DNA from: Nematostella vectensis
Lineage: Eukaryota; Cnidaria; Anthozoa; Actiniaria; Edwardsiidae
Reading direction: 5' to 3'
DNA length: 64,000 nucleotides
Assembly: GCF_932526225.1 (NCBI RefSeq)
Contig: NC_064038.1
Span: 10,043,070 to 10,107,069 of the forward strand
Shown here: piece by piece, positions 25,339 to 37,298 of the stretch
How the letters are laid out: the number at the start of each line of letters is the position of its first letter
How positions within the stretch are numbered: position 1 is the first letter of the stretch
Notes under the pieces: model-generated
What the model was told of the DNA's origin: nothing
The model's input: only the letters and a program-made list of their open reading frames with translations
Databases searched by the model: none
Position numbers and translations under genes: made by a program

Positions 25339-28300
25339 TTAGCAGACAGACGGGGCATACTGACTAGAAATTCGATTAAATTCGTTTTCCTGGGGAAAAA
25401 AAAAGGAAAAAAGTTAACAATTTTCAGAGACCAAAAGTACAGAAACCTATCCAGGTCCCTCTTGCAGCTGAACTTACATAGAAAGTTGTGACCAAGATAA
25501 TGATATTTTTTGTAACATGCACAGATATCTTTAAACAATGGTTAAAACAGCTCCAATGCTAGAGATGTCACATGACTCGATAATCTGTAAAGGAGTTGCT
25601 ATTTTACTGCACTTCAAAATTCACTTGGTATTCTACACACAGAAAAAGAATACAAAAATTGTGTGACATTACTTAGCATGGAATATCTTTTATGATGGAC
25701 AACCTCTTCAAGACCAGCTGTATATATTGGTTGGTTTAAAATGCCAAGCCCCCAAAAGACTGTTTCACAGATAAAATTACAATACTTGGGAGGTCTGTGA
25801 TTTTACACCAAAGAAATGCTCAAATGGGTGTGGAGGTTTCTTTCTTCCACCCAAACCAAGTAAACAACAGAACACACATGACAACAACATTATGCAAAAT
25901 TTAAAAATTAAGACCAGGTATGCAGCTTTAATAGCACAGGTCCTTGTTTAATGCTTTTTACTATTTCCACCAAAGCATGCCAGTTTAAGCCTCTTTGGTG
26001 TAAAACTAGTATTTCTAAAAAATATATATAATTAATTAAGCGTTGTCCAGTCTATCATACAAACCTTGGCAATGTAGTCTTTAGTAAATGCGTGGTGCGG
26101 ATGAGCATCCTTCAGTTGGGATAAGTACCTGTTGCTCACCTAACAGAAGGCATATAGTTTAAGGAAAGCACCATGTGGTAGTTTAGACTAAATGAACAAG
26201 TGGAAAGCCTAAATGACTTTAAAAGGTGCGTAGCCCAGATTTCTTTAACAGGTGCATAGCCATGATTTACTAAAGGAACATGACCACACCACAGGTAGCC
26301 CAGGCAATGGTTTTGAAGCCTGTTCTTAGCTTGGAGTCGGCTGTTTTTATTAGAGATAAAACAAGTGGATTGAAATAGCGATTTTTTTTGTGAAATGTTG
26401 CCAATAAAATTGCCTTATAACTTAGAACATATGTTGGTGTTTTTAAATGTATGTCTAATAATGATTTGGTGGGGGTGGTTTTCTTCATGAAATGTAAAGC
26501 TTCACTCACCGTATATTTCGCAAGACAGTTTTATTGGCAATATACAAAAAATCGCTACTTCAATCCACTCGTTTTACCTCTAAGCATAACAGCCAATTCT
26601 AAGCTACGAACAAGCTTCAAAACCATTGCCTGGGCTACCTGTGCCCACACGTCAATATCATATGCAAAGACTTTAAAGATGTTATTATTCTTTGCTATGA
26701 GAAAAGGACTCAGCTAAGAGGGTAGTGTGCCGTCTTTTGCCCTGCAATAGCTTTTATGCCTGTTAAACAATTTCAATCAGTTCTTTGAGCTTGTTTGCAA
26801 AGCCAATAGATATAGGTGGATCCAGAAGTTCCAATAATGGGGAGGGGGGCTGAAATTTGATAAGGAATGGACTGTATTCATTGTTCTTCCATGGATTCCC
26901 TTAACATTCCTTGAGTATATTTTTAAGGAAAATATCTGACAATAGGGGACGGGGCCTGCTCAACCCAACCCTAGTGACTGTCATATGTAGTTGACCATAT
27001 GGGCATACCTCAGGTGCTTTAGCAGTGTATTGAGATAGGACCACCAAGTTGACAAGAGTCTCAGCATTGTTACTGTCCTGAAAGAAACAAAGTTGGACAG
27101 AATTAGACAAAAATAGAAACAGTTGCAAGGTATGGAACTGAACATAGAAACTAGCAGTCTGTCTAGTTAGCATACCAGTGAGAGTGCTAGCTAGAAACTA
27201 GCTGTCTGTCTAGTTAGCATACCAGTAAAGGTGCTAGCTAGGAACTAGCTGTCTGTGTAGTTAGAATACCAGTAAGAGTGCTAGCTAGGAACTAGCTGTC
27301 TGTCTAGTTAGCATACCAGTAAGAGTGCTAGCTAAAGAAACTAGCTCTCTGTGTGGTTAGCATACCAGTAAGAGTGCTAGCTAGAAACTAGCTCTCTGTG
27401 TAGTTAGCATACCAGTAAGAGTGCTAGCTAGAAACTAGCTGTCTGTGAAGTTAGCATATCAGTAAGAGTGCTAGCTAGAAATTAGCTGTCTGTGTAGTTA
27501 GCATACCAGTACGAGTGCTAGCTAGAAACTAGCTGTCTGTGTAGTTAGCATACCAGTAAGAGTGCTAGCTAGAAACTAGCTGTCTGTGTAGTTAGCATAC
27601 CAGTACGAGTGCTAACTAGAAACTAGCTGTCTGTGTAGTTAGCATACCAGTAAGAGTGCTAGCTAGAAACTAACTGTCTGTGTAGTTAGCATACCAGTAA
27701 GAGTGCTAGCTAGAAACTAGCTGTCTGTGTAGTTAGCATACCAGTAAGAGTGCTAGCTAGAAACTAGCTGTCTGTGTAGTTAGCATACCAGTACGAGTGC
27801 TAGCTAGAAACTAGCTCTCTGTGTAGTTAGCATACCTGTACGAGTGCTAGCTAGAAACTAGCTCTCTGTGTAGTTAGCATACCAGTACGAGTGCTAGCTA
27901 GAAACTAGCTGTCTGTGTAGTTAGCATACCAGTACGAGTGCTAGCTAGAAACTAGCTCTCTGTGTAGCTAGCATATCAGTAAGAGTGCTAGCTAGAAACT
28001 AGCTCTCTGTGTAGTTAGCATACCAGTAAGAGTGCTAGCTAGAAACTAGCTGTCTGTGTAGTTAGCATACCAGTACGAGTGCTAGCTAGAAACTAGCTCT
28101 CTGTGTAGTTAGCATACCAGTAAGAGTGCTAGCTAGAAACTAGCTGTCTGTGTAGTTAGCATACCAGTACGAGTGCTAGCTAGAAACTAGCTCTCTGTGT
28201 AGTTAGCATATCAGTAAGAGTGCTAGCTAGAAACTAGCTCTCTGTGTAGTTAGCATACCAGTAAGAGTGCTTGCTAGAAACTAGCTCTTTGTGTAGTTAG

Positions 28301-31300
28301 CATACCAGTAAGAGTGCTAGCTAGAAACTAGCTGTCTGTGTAGTTAGCATACCAGTACGAGTGCTAGCTAGAAACTAGCTCTCTGTGTAGTTAGCATATC
28401 AGTAAGAGTGCTAGCTAGAAACTAGCTCTCTGTGTAGTTAGCATACCAGTAAGAGTGCTTGCTAGAAACTAGCTCTCTGTGTAGTTAGCATACCAGTAAG
28501 AGTGCTAGCTAGAAACTAACTGTCTGTGTAGTTAGCATACCAGTACGAGTGCTAGCTAGAAACTAGCTCTCTGTGTAGTTAGCATATCAGTAAGAGTGCT
28601 AGCTAGAAACTAGCTCTCTGTGTAGTTAGCATACCAGTAAGAGTGCTAGCTAGAAACTAGCTGTCTGTGTAGTTAGCATACCAGTACGAGTGCTAGCTAG
28701 AAACTAGCTCTCTGTGTAGTTAGCATATCAGTAAGAGTGCTAGCTAAAAACTAGCTCTCCGTGTAGTTAGCATACCAGTAAGAGTGCTAGCTAGAAACTA
28801 GCTGTCTGTGTAGTTAGCATACCAGTACGAGTGCTAGCTAGAAACTAGCTGTCTGTGTAGTTAGCATACCAGTAAGAGTGCTAGCTAGGAACTAGCTGTC
28901 TGTGTAGTTAGCATACCAGTAAGAGTGCTAGCTAGAAACTAGCTCTCTGTGTAGTTAGCATACCAGTAAGAGTGCTAGCTAGAAACTAGCTGTCTGTGTA
29001 GTTAGCATACCAGTACGAGTGCTAGCTAGAAACTAGCTCTCTGTGTAGTTAGCATATCAGTAAGAGTGCTTGCTAGAAACTAGCTCTCTGTGTAGTTAGC
29101 ATACCAGTAAGAGTGCTAGCTAGAAACTAGCTGTCTGTGTAGTTAGCATACCAGTACGAGTGCTAGCTAGAAACTAGCTCTCTGTGTAGTTAGCATACCA
29201 GTAAGAGTGCTAGCTAGAAACTAGCTGTCTGTGTAGTTAGCATACCAGTACGAGTGCTAGCTAGAAACTAGCTCTCTGTGTAGTTAGCATATCAGTAAGA
29301 GTGCTAGCTAGAAACTAGCTCTCTGTGTAGTTAGCATACCAGTAAGAGTGCTTGCTAGAAACTAGCTCTTTGTGTAGTTAGCATACCAGTAAGAGTGCTA
29401 GCTAGAAACTAGCTGTCTGTGTAGTTAGCATACCAGTACGAGTGCTAGCTAGAAACTAGCTCTCTGTGTAGTTAGCATATCAGTAAGAGTGCTAGCTAGA
29501 AACTAGCTCTCTGTGTAGTTAGCATACCAGTAAGAGTGCTAGCTAGAAACTAGCTCTCTGTGTAGTTAGCATACCAGTAAGAGTGCTAGCTAGAAACTAA
29601 CTGTCTGTGTAGTTAGCATACCAGTACGAGTGCTAGCTAGAAACTAGCTCTCTGTGTAGTTAGCATATCAGTAAGAGTGCTAGCTAGAAACTAGCTCTCT
29701 GTGTAGTTAGCATACCAGTAAGAGTGCTAGCTAGAAACTAGCTGTCTGTGTAGTTAGCATACCAGTACGAGTGCTAGCTAGAAACTAGCTCTCTGTGTAG
29801 TTAGCATATCAGTAAGAGTGCTAGCTAAAAACTAGCTCTCTGTGTAGTTAGCATACCAGTAAGAGTGCTAGCTAGAAACTAGCTGTCTGTGTAGTTAGCA
29901 TACCAGTACGAGTGCTAGCTAGAAACTAGCTGTCTGTGTAGTTAGCATACCAGTAAGAGTGCTAGCTAGGAACTAGCTGTCTGTGTAGTTAGCATACCAG
30001 TAAGAGTGCTAGCTAGAAACTAGCTCTCTGTGTAGTTAGCATACCAGTAAGAGTGCTAGCTAGAAACTAGCTCTCTGTGTAGTTAGCATACCAGTACGAG
30101 TGCTAGCTAGAAACTAGCTCTCTGTGTAGTTAGCATACCAGTAAGAGTGCTAGCTAGAAACTAGCTGTCTGTGTAGTTAGCATACCAGTAAGAGTACTAG
30201 CTAGAAACTAGCTCTCTGTGTAGTTAGCATACCAGTAAGAGTGCTAGCTAGAAACTAGCTGTCTGTGTAGTTAGCATACCAGTAAGAGTGTTAGCTAGAA
30301 ACTAGCTGTCTGTGTAGTTAGCATACCAGTACGAGTGCTAGCTAGAAACTAGCTCTCTGTGTAGTTACAGTACCGCTCACGAACATAGGGACACTGTTTG
30401 CGAAACTTTCGCGAACAACGTTCGCGAAATTCGCGAACATATAGACTGTTCGCGAACAGATGCAAAATAAATGGTTTGACGGACGGTAACGTGTGATCCA
30501 GGGCAAAATAACAGCTGGAACAGCGAGAAGCCATTTATTTGACAAAGACTTGTATTAGACAGAATATAAGTTTGGGGAATGAATGCCGATCGCTTGATAT
30601 TCCTTGAAGATTTTCGAATGTGTGTTAACTGCTAGCGAATACTTTTAAACAGCGGGAAGCCATTTATTTGACAAAGCAAAGACTTGTACTAAACACGGGA
30701 GAATTAGTTTGAGGAGGGAATGTCGATCGCTTGATATTCTTCGAAGATTGTCGAATGTGTGTTAACTGCTAGCGAATACTTAGAAAAGCGGGAAGCCATT
30801 TATTTGACAAAGCAAAGACTTGTACTAAACACAGAAGAATTAGTTTGAGGAGGGAATGCCGATCGCTTGATTTTCTTCGAAGATTTTCGAAATGTGTCAG
30901 AAAACTGCTAGCGTAGGCTTAATAACAGCGGGAAGCCATTATTTGACAAAGACATGCAATAAACACAGGATAATAAGTTTGAGGAAGGAACGCCGATCGA
31001 TCGCTTGATATTATTCGAAGATTTTCGAAATGTGTGAAAACTGCTAGCGAAGACTTAATAACAGCGGGAAGCCATTTATTTGACAAAGACATGTAATAAA
31101 CACATGAGAATTAGTTTGAGGAGGGAATGCCGATCCCTTGATATTCTTCGAAGATTGTCGAATGTGTGTTAACTGCTAGCGAATACTTAGAAAAGCGGGA
31201 AGCCATTTATTTGACAAAGCAAAGACTTGTACTAAACACGGGAGAATTAGTTTGAGGAGGGAATGCCGATCGCTTGATATTATTCGAAGATTTTCGATTG

Positions 31301-34300
31301 TGTGAAAACTGCTAGCCAATCCTTTTGAACACTGGGAAGCCATTTATTTGACAAAGCAAAGACTTGTACTAAACACGGGAGAATAAGTTTGAGGTGGGAA
31401 TGCCGATCGCTTGATATTCTACAAAACCCGAAAAGAAAACATTTATAGTAGAGCATGCTGTCGCTGACTCAAGTCTTTGCTTTGTCAAATAAATGGATTC
31501 CCGCGGTTCAAAATTCTTCGCTAGCAGTTTTCGCACATTCGAAAATCATCGAAGAATATCAAGCGATCGGCATTCCTTCCCCAAATTAATTATCCCGTGT
31601 GTAATACAAGTATTTGTTAAATAAATGGCTTCCTGCTGTTCAAAAGTATTCGCTAGCAGTTGTCACATTCGACAATCTTCGAAGCATATCAAGCGATCGA
31701 CATTCCTTCCCTTTTCGAGGCAAGCTTTTGAGAATAAACTAACTAACTTTTTTGCCTGTGTCTGCCCTCGTAAATCCACGATCGAATCCTTCGCATGCTT
31801 TGGCTTTCATCCGCCATCTTTATCGTCTTTGTTTCTCAAACTTGAAAGTGTCTTGTCTTGATCGTCTACAAATAATTGAACTGAAGGCATATCAGACTAT
31901 AACTGAATTTGTTGTTTCTGATTTTAACGATAACCATAGCTCTCAGCTGACTTTTACACGAACAATTTATTTGAATCGCTTGCAGAACTCCTGTATGTAT
32001 TTTAAGTGAGTATCAGTACTGTAAGTCTTCGGTTACGAGGTACGAGTTCCCGTTTGTCAAACGGTTTGTCCCGGTCTGTTCGCGAACACTGTGTTCGCGA
32101 ACACCAGCTGTTCGCGAACGGTGTTCGCGAATTTCGCGAACATATGTCCACATGTTCGAGAGCGGTACTGTAGCATACCAGTACGAGTGCTAGCTAGAAA
32201 CTAGCTCTCTGTGTAGTTAGCATACCAGTAAGAGTGCTAGCTAGAAACTAGCTCTCTGTGTAGTTAGCATACCAGTAAGAGTGCTAGCTAGAAACTAGCT
32301 CTCTGTGTAGTTAGCATACCAGTAAGAGTGCTAGCTAGAAACTAGCTGTCTGTCTAGTTGGCATACCAGTAAGAGTGCTAGCTAGAAACTAGCTCTCTGT
32401 GTAGTTAGCATACCAGTAAGAGTGCTAGCTAGAAACTAGCTGTCTGTCTAGTTGGCATACCAGTAAGAGTGCTAGCTAGAAACTAGCTGTCTGTTTCGTT
32501 AGCATACCAGTAAGAGTGCTAGCTAGAAACTAGCTGTCTGTGTAGTTAGCATACCAGCGGAAGTGCTAGCTAGAAACTAGCTGTCTGTGTAGTTAGCATA
32601 CCAGTACGAGTGCTAGCTAGAAACTAGCTCTCTGTGTAGTTAGCATACCAGTAAGAGTGCTAGCTAGAAACTAGCTGTCTGTGTAGTTAGCATACCAGTA
32701 CGAGTGCTAGCTAAAAACTAGCTGTCTGTGTAGTTAGCATACCAGTACGAGTGCTAGCTAGAAACTAGCTGTCTGTGTAGTTAGCATACCAGTAAGAGTG
32801 CTAGCTAGAAACTAGCTCTGTCTAGTTAGCATACCAGTAAGAGTGCTAGCTAGAAACTAGCTCTTTGTGTAGTTAGCATACCAGTAAGAGTGCTAGCTAG
32901 AAACTAGCTCTGTGTAGTTAGCATACCAGTAAGAGTGCTAGCTAGAAACTAGCTCTGTGTAGTTAGCATACCAGTAAGAGTGCTAGCTAGAAACTAGCTC
33001 TCTGTGTAGTTAGCATACCAGTAAGAGTGCTAGCTAGAAACTAGCTCTCTGTGTAGTTAGAATACCAGTAAGAGTGCTAGCTAGAAACTAGCTGTCTGTC
33101 TAGTTGGCATACCAGTAAGAGTGCTAGCTAAAGAAACTAGCTCTCTGTGTAGTTAGCATACCAGCGAAAGTGCTAGCTAGAAACTAGCTGTCTGTGTAGT
33201 TAGCATACCAGTACGAGTGCTAGCTAGAAACTAGCTCTCTGTGTAGTTAGCATACCAGTACGAGTGCTAGCTAGAAACTAGCTCTCTGTGTAGTTAGCAT
33301 ACCAGTACGAGTGCTAGCTAGAAACTAGCTCTCTGTGTAGTTAGCATACCAGCAAAAGTGCTAGCTAGAAACTAGTTCTCTGTGTAGTTAGCATACCAGT
33401 ACGAGTGCTAGCTAGAAACTAGCTGTCTGTGTAGTTAGCATACCAGTAAGAGTACTAGCTAAAGAAACTAGCTCTCTGTGTAGTTAGCATACCAGTACGA
33501 GTGCTAGCTAGAAACTAGCTCTCTGTGTAGTTAGCATACCAGTAAGAGTGCTAGCTAGAAACTAGCTGTCTGTGTAGTTAGCATACCAGTAAGAGTGCTA
33601 GCTAGAAACTAGCTGTCTGTGTAGTTAGCATACCAGTGAGAGTGCTAGCTAAAAATTAGCTCTCTGTGTAGTTAGCATACCAGTAAGAGTGCTAGCTAGA
33701 AACTAGCTCTCTTTGTAGTTAGCATACCAGTAAGAGTGCTAGCTAGAAACTAGCTGTCTGTGTAGTTAGCATACCAGTACGAGTGCTAGCTAGAAACTAG
33801 CTGTCTGTCTAGTTAGCATACCAGTAAGAGTGCTACCTAGAAACTAGCTGTCTGTGTAGTTAGCATACCAGTAAGAGTGCTAGCTAGAAACTAGCTGTCT
33901 GTCTAGTTAGTGCTAAGCTCAAGTTTCATGTGTGATATGGTACAGTACATCATACATAAAGAGTATATCATTGGTTCTCTCCGGTTCTCAAAGAACTATG
34001 ATTTTTTTTCCAGTGTAAAAAAATCATATTTTAATTCCAATTTGACGAGGGACTTTGTGCATTACACAAGGGACCTGTGCATTACACCATACATGCCTTT
34101 TCCAGTGCCTCTTGAAGCAAGCTCTCAGCATCCTCGTACTTGCCCTGGTGCATGTAAGCCACAGCCTGACCATTCAGTAGCATCACGGTGGAAGAGTATT
34201 TATCAGACATCTCTTGGAAGATATAATATGCATCTTGCAGTTTTTCACCGCCCTAGGGTTCACAAGTCATATCCAAGTTGATTCAAAAGTGCAAATACAG

Positions 34301-37020
34301 TATTGTCAACAAACCTCACCACCATATTATTATAGATATAATGAAACCCATTTCCGCTGAAATTGACGAAAAAAGTGCCTCTTTCTAATAAGTGCCAAAA
34401 CTACAGCCAAGAAAGTATGACCGATGCATTCTCAATGGATTATTTGGGGAAAACCCTGCTACTTTCATGGACACAAAAACTTGCTACAGGGTTGTCAGCA
34501 ATAAAGCACGTCTTTGCTACGTGTAGCTAACACAACCCGAAGCATGAATATAATAGGTAGGCCGTACCACTGCTAAGTTGAACCAAGCCAGAGCCAACTG
34601 GGTCAGGGTAGCATCATCATCCATCTCTTGCATGGTCTTTATTTCCTTCCTGGAAAGGAAAATCGACGACATCTCTAGCATTAGGGAGACAGCAAAATAA
34701 GATCTCTAACAGTTTTTTTGCAATGTAAAAAGACACTTAAACAATGGGCCATTCCAGCTTGCACATGCATTTCATTGGAACCCTACTTCAACTACCAAAA
34801 TGCAGTGCCCACCCTTTTAAGCTTGCGCCAAATGAACCGTACACCATGACAGTAGTTGAGGTAGGTTTCCATGTCATGCATTTTAAGGTACAGAAAACAG
34901 AAAATTTTGGATATGGAGTTTTTTTACAAATATGTGGACAGTGAAATAAGGAGAAAAAAATTTCAAAAACCTCTGGATAAGTGGGGGCGGGATTTAAATT
35001 ATTTTGACCATTACACAAAGGTTTTATACTCCATCAACTATAAAACAGCTTACTTTGCTAAGTCAATCCTGTCCATAGCAATGTAGATTTGGACCGTAAG
35101 AGCAGAACTGAAAATAAAATAAAAATCAAGTTAGTGTCATCCTGCAACTTGGTTTCGATAATCAAATATCACAAATTACCATTCTAGGGATTCTGACTGG
35201 TGTAAACATCTCAATGCACCATCGTAGTTCTGAAATTTAAATAAACATTAACAACATTGACATGGCAGCAAAAAATGAAGGATGAATCAAGACGGTCCAA
35301 GGTTAAAAGTTAAGCAAAGCCATTTACATAGACTAAGATTTCAACTAGAACTTATAAAGAATTCCTGTTTTCTGGAAGCTAGGGTTACTAATTAAATAAT
35401 TGTTAGTTTTTCTTTTTAGCACAGTCAAAATATTCTTAAGGGCAAGTTCCGAAGTACTTTATTTGTTGGTTCAGTCATCTACAAGATAATGAATAAAACA
35501 CACAAAAAATGAAGCAAAGAGATCTGGCTGAGCAAAATCTAATTTGTTTAAAAAGCTCAAATGGCTCAAATGGTGTCACTAAGCATAGTAGTTTTGTAAG
35601 ATGACATACAGTAGCATGCACTTAGTTAATCTAACAATAACGCTTTGTTAATATACGGCTTTCACTGTTCATGAATAGTTTACAGCGTAGACATGATGTC
35701 AAATGCCTTTTGTACCATATACAATGGAGATGGTACGGAGAGTACTTAAATACCTGCTCATGGAAGTAGACAGAAGCTGCCATTAACAGATAATAATCAT
35801 TAATGTCACTGGTGTTGAGTTTCTTCTCAATACTACTAAGGATGTTATCCCTGTCAGAATAATAAGCATTATTAATTGGTGAACATTAAACTTATTTCAG
35901 GGGCGGATCTAGCTTTTCACTAAAGGGGGGTTTTAGCTCAGTGACAAAGGGGGGATGGGGTAATTTTTTTTGTTACATATGGCTTCCTGGCAGCCCAAAG
36001 GGGGGGATTAAACCCCCTAAACCCTCCCCCTAGATCTGCTACTGCATTTTAAACATATTAAAACAGCCCAAACATAGACTTTGTGCCCGGTGGAGCTAGA
36101 GGCATGTTCAGAAGATTTCTTGGAAATAAAGAAGAAAATGAACCAAGTTTGTCTCGTACATATGCGAAGACACATGTTGTACTTATTGCATCTCAGTAAC
36201 ATTTGAAATGTCCTAGATATCCTGCCAGTGGAACCTGGCCCTATGTTAGGTTTAAACTGTACTTTAAAGGGATATATTCTTTAACTTTTGAAGTACCTTC
36301 GAGAAGGGTTTTGTAAATAGTCAGCAAGTACTCGTACTGGTTGAACTTCTGGAGGAGACATACCAGATATCTCATCCATCACCACACTGTATTTACCCTA
36401 TAGCACAGAAACAACATACATAAATAACTGTATCCTCGACAACATAAAAATAATAGAGGACTTTATTTGACATTAAAACAGTTCCAAAGATATATAATAA
36501 ATATAATAAATAAAATGCTATACCTGTGCTACATATGCCCTGTACATGTAAATGTCTTTCTCTACAGCCAATTCGCGTGTAGTTGCCTTGAAATAAACAT
36601 TCAGGACATATAGTTAATGGTCGGATTGATTTTCATAGGATCAAACGGGAACCAAATACTAACAAAAAACATTAATCATACACGTACACGGCTACTACTA
36701 AGGAAAAAAATATCATAATAATGGAGGTGAAGTAAAAACATATTAAGAATACATAACTTTCTAAACTGCAATCCAGAAAGCACTTACGAATGTCTGGTGT
36801 GTACAAAATGAACCGAGACTATCTCTACCCAACACAAACGGAGACAAAAACCTCTATAATTAGACCCTTTGTACGAGTAATTACGGGGAACCAAGATGCA
36901 GTAAGATAATTAAATCATCACCTGAAATTTCTGTGCCTCATTGATGCAGCCCTGGTAGTTTCCGATGAAGAAAGCGTTCTTTACATCGAAGAGTTCGTCC
37001 ACGTCACCATCGGCCGCCAT
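25339..37020 (-). CDS. COPE: Coatomer subunit epsilon, eleven exons, 298 aa
   Basis: Minus-strand join(37020..36922, 36586..36524, 36397..36297, 35850..35754, 35229..35180, 35107..35054, 34649..34568, 34252..34097, 27077..27009, 26139..26065, 25389..25339). The protein starts [20 protein letters not shown] (typical COPE start) and includes [87 protein letters not shown] and [13 protein letters not shown], and ends QYAPSVC. The length is close to the 308 aa of human COPE. It is an all-helical TPR-like subunit of the COPI coat that pairs with alpha-COP in Golgi-to-ER traffic. The ATG is the first in an open exon and lies 278 bp from the divergent neighbour's ATG. The intron between exons 8 and 9 is 7 kb of minisatellite with an inserted DNA element, and its donor is GC (AAG/GCATGT). 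Other introns are GT-AG. Confidence 0.96.
26814..26971. mobile_element. Short dispersed element, family C, in a COPE intron
   Basis: Begins GGTGGATCCAGAAGTTCC and ends near ATATCTGACAATAGGGGACG. The same right-hand half occurs at 45167-45345 and, inverted, at 63109-63285. Ends are decayed. Confidence 0.5.
27145..30365. repeat. 47-bp hairpin minisatellite, left block (about 68 copies)
   Basis: Unit GTAGTTAGCATACCAGTAAG, AGTGCTAGCTAGAAACTAGC, TGTCTGT. Common variants are CAGTACGAG for CAGTAAGAG and CTCTCTGT for CTGTCTGT. Each unit contains AGCTAG-AAA-CTAGCT, a 6-bp stem with a 3-nt loop on either strand. Larger blocks of several variant units recur (for example around 28040-28740 and 29000-29850), showing multi-unit duplication. 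Confidence 0.95.
30368..32170. mobile_element. 1803-bp TA-flanked non-autonomous DNA element inside the 47-bp array
   Basis: Inserted exactly at the TA of GTAGT-TA-GCATACC, with TA at 30366-30367 and 32171-32172. The termini CAGTACCGCTCACGAACATA and, inverted, CAGTACCGCTCTCGAACAT form the TIR. Both subtermini carry clusters of the palindrome TTCGCGAA or TTCGCGAAC. The interior (about 30510-31440) is about seven tandem units of about 130 bp built on GGGAAGCCATTTATTTGAC and GCCGATCGCTTGATATTC, with inverted copies at about 31450-31700. There is no transposase. The TA target fits Tc1/mariner-like mobilisation but does not prove it. Confidence 0.85.
32171..33912. repeat. 47-bp hairpin minisatellite, right block (about 37 copies)
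   Basis: Continues the left block after the 1803-bp insertion, with more length variants (for example CTAGCTCTGTGTAG lacking two bases, and GCTAAAGAAACTAGC). Ends GTCTAGTTAGTGCTAAGCTC. Confidence 0.95.
35899..36045. mobile_element. MITE-like element, family D, in a COPE intron
   Basis: CAGGGGCGGATCTAGC and CTAGATCTGCTACTG are inverted ends around G- and C-runs. Related ends are found at 62327-62643. Confidence 0.65.
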
Positions 37021-37298
37021 CTTGTACTTCTTTCCTTACATGAATGGAGCCCGCGGTGCAATGTGGTTACTAGACATCTTAGACCACAGGCCACCCACAG
37101 TCAACTAGTGTCGCTTTAATCTTGCTAAAAACCCATCAAACTCCCAAAGGAACTTTATAAAAAGGCTTTTTGTGCTCAAATACCATCTCCTTTTTTTTTG
37201 CTATTTAGTGGATATGAGTCTCCACCCAAAGATACAACCCCCCAGCCCTCCATATTTACAAAACACAGGTAACCCATGTCTAGTATGCCCAATTCAAG
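37021..37298. promoter_or_regulatory. Compact divergent promoter region of COPE and the MRH-protein gene
   Basis: Only 278 bp separate the two start codons, and an AAGATGGC context occurs at both (CAAGATGGCGGCC on the minus strand, CAAGATGGCTTCC on the plus). No TATA box is clear at a fixed distance from either. Inferred to be bidirectional from layout alone. Confidence 0.55.

Noticed and set aside
27145-33912. CRISPR-like look of regularly spaced repeats
   Set aside because: Units are contiguous with no unique spacers and the host is a eukaryotic nuclear genome.
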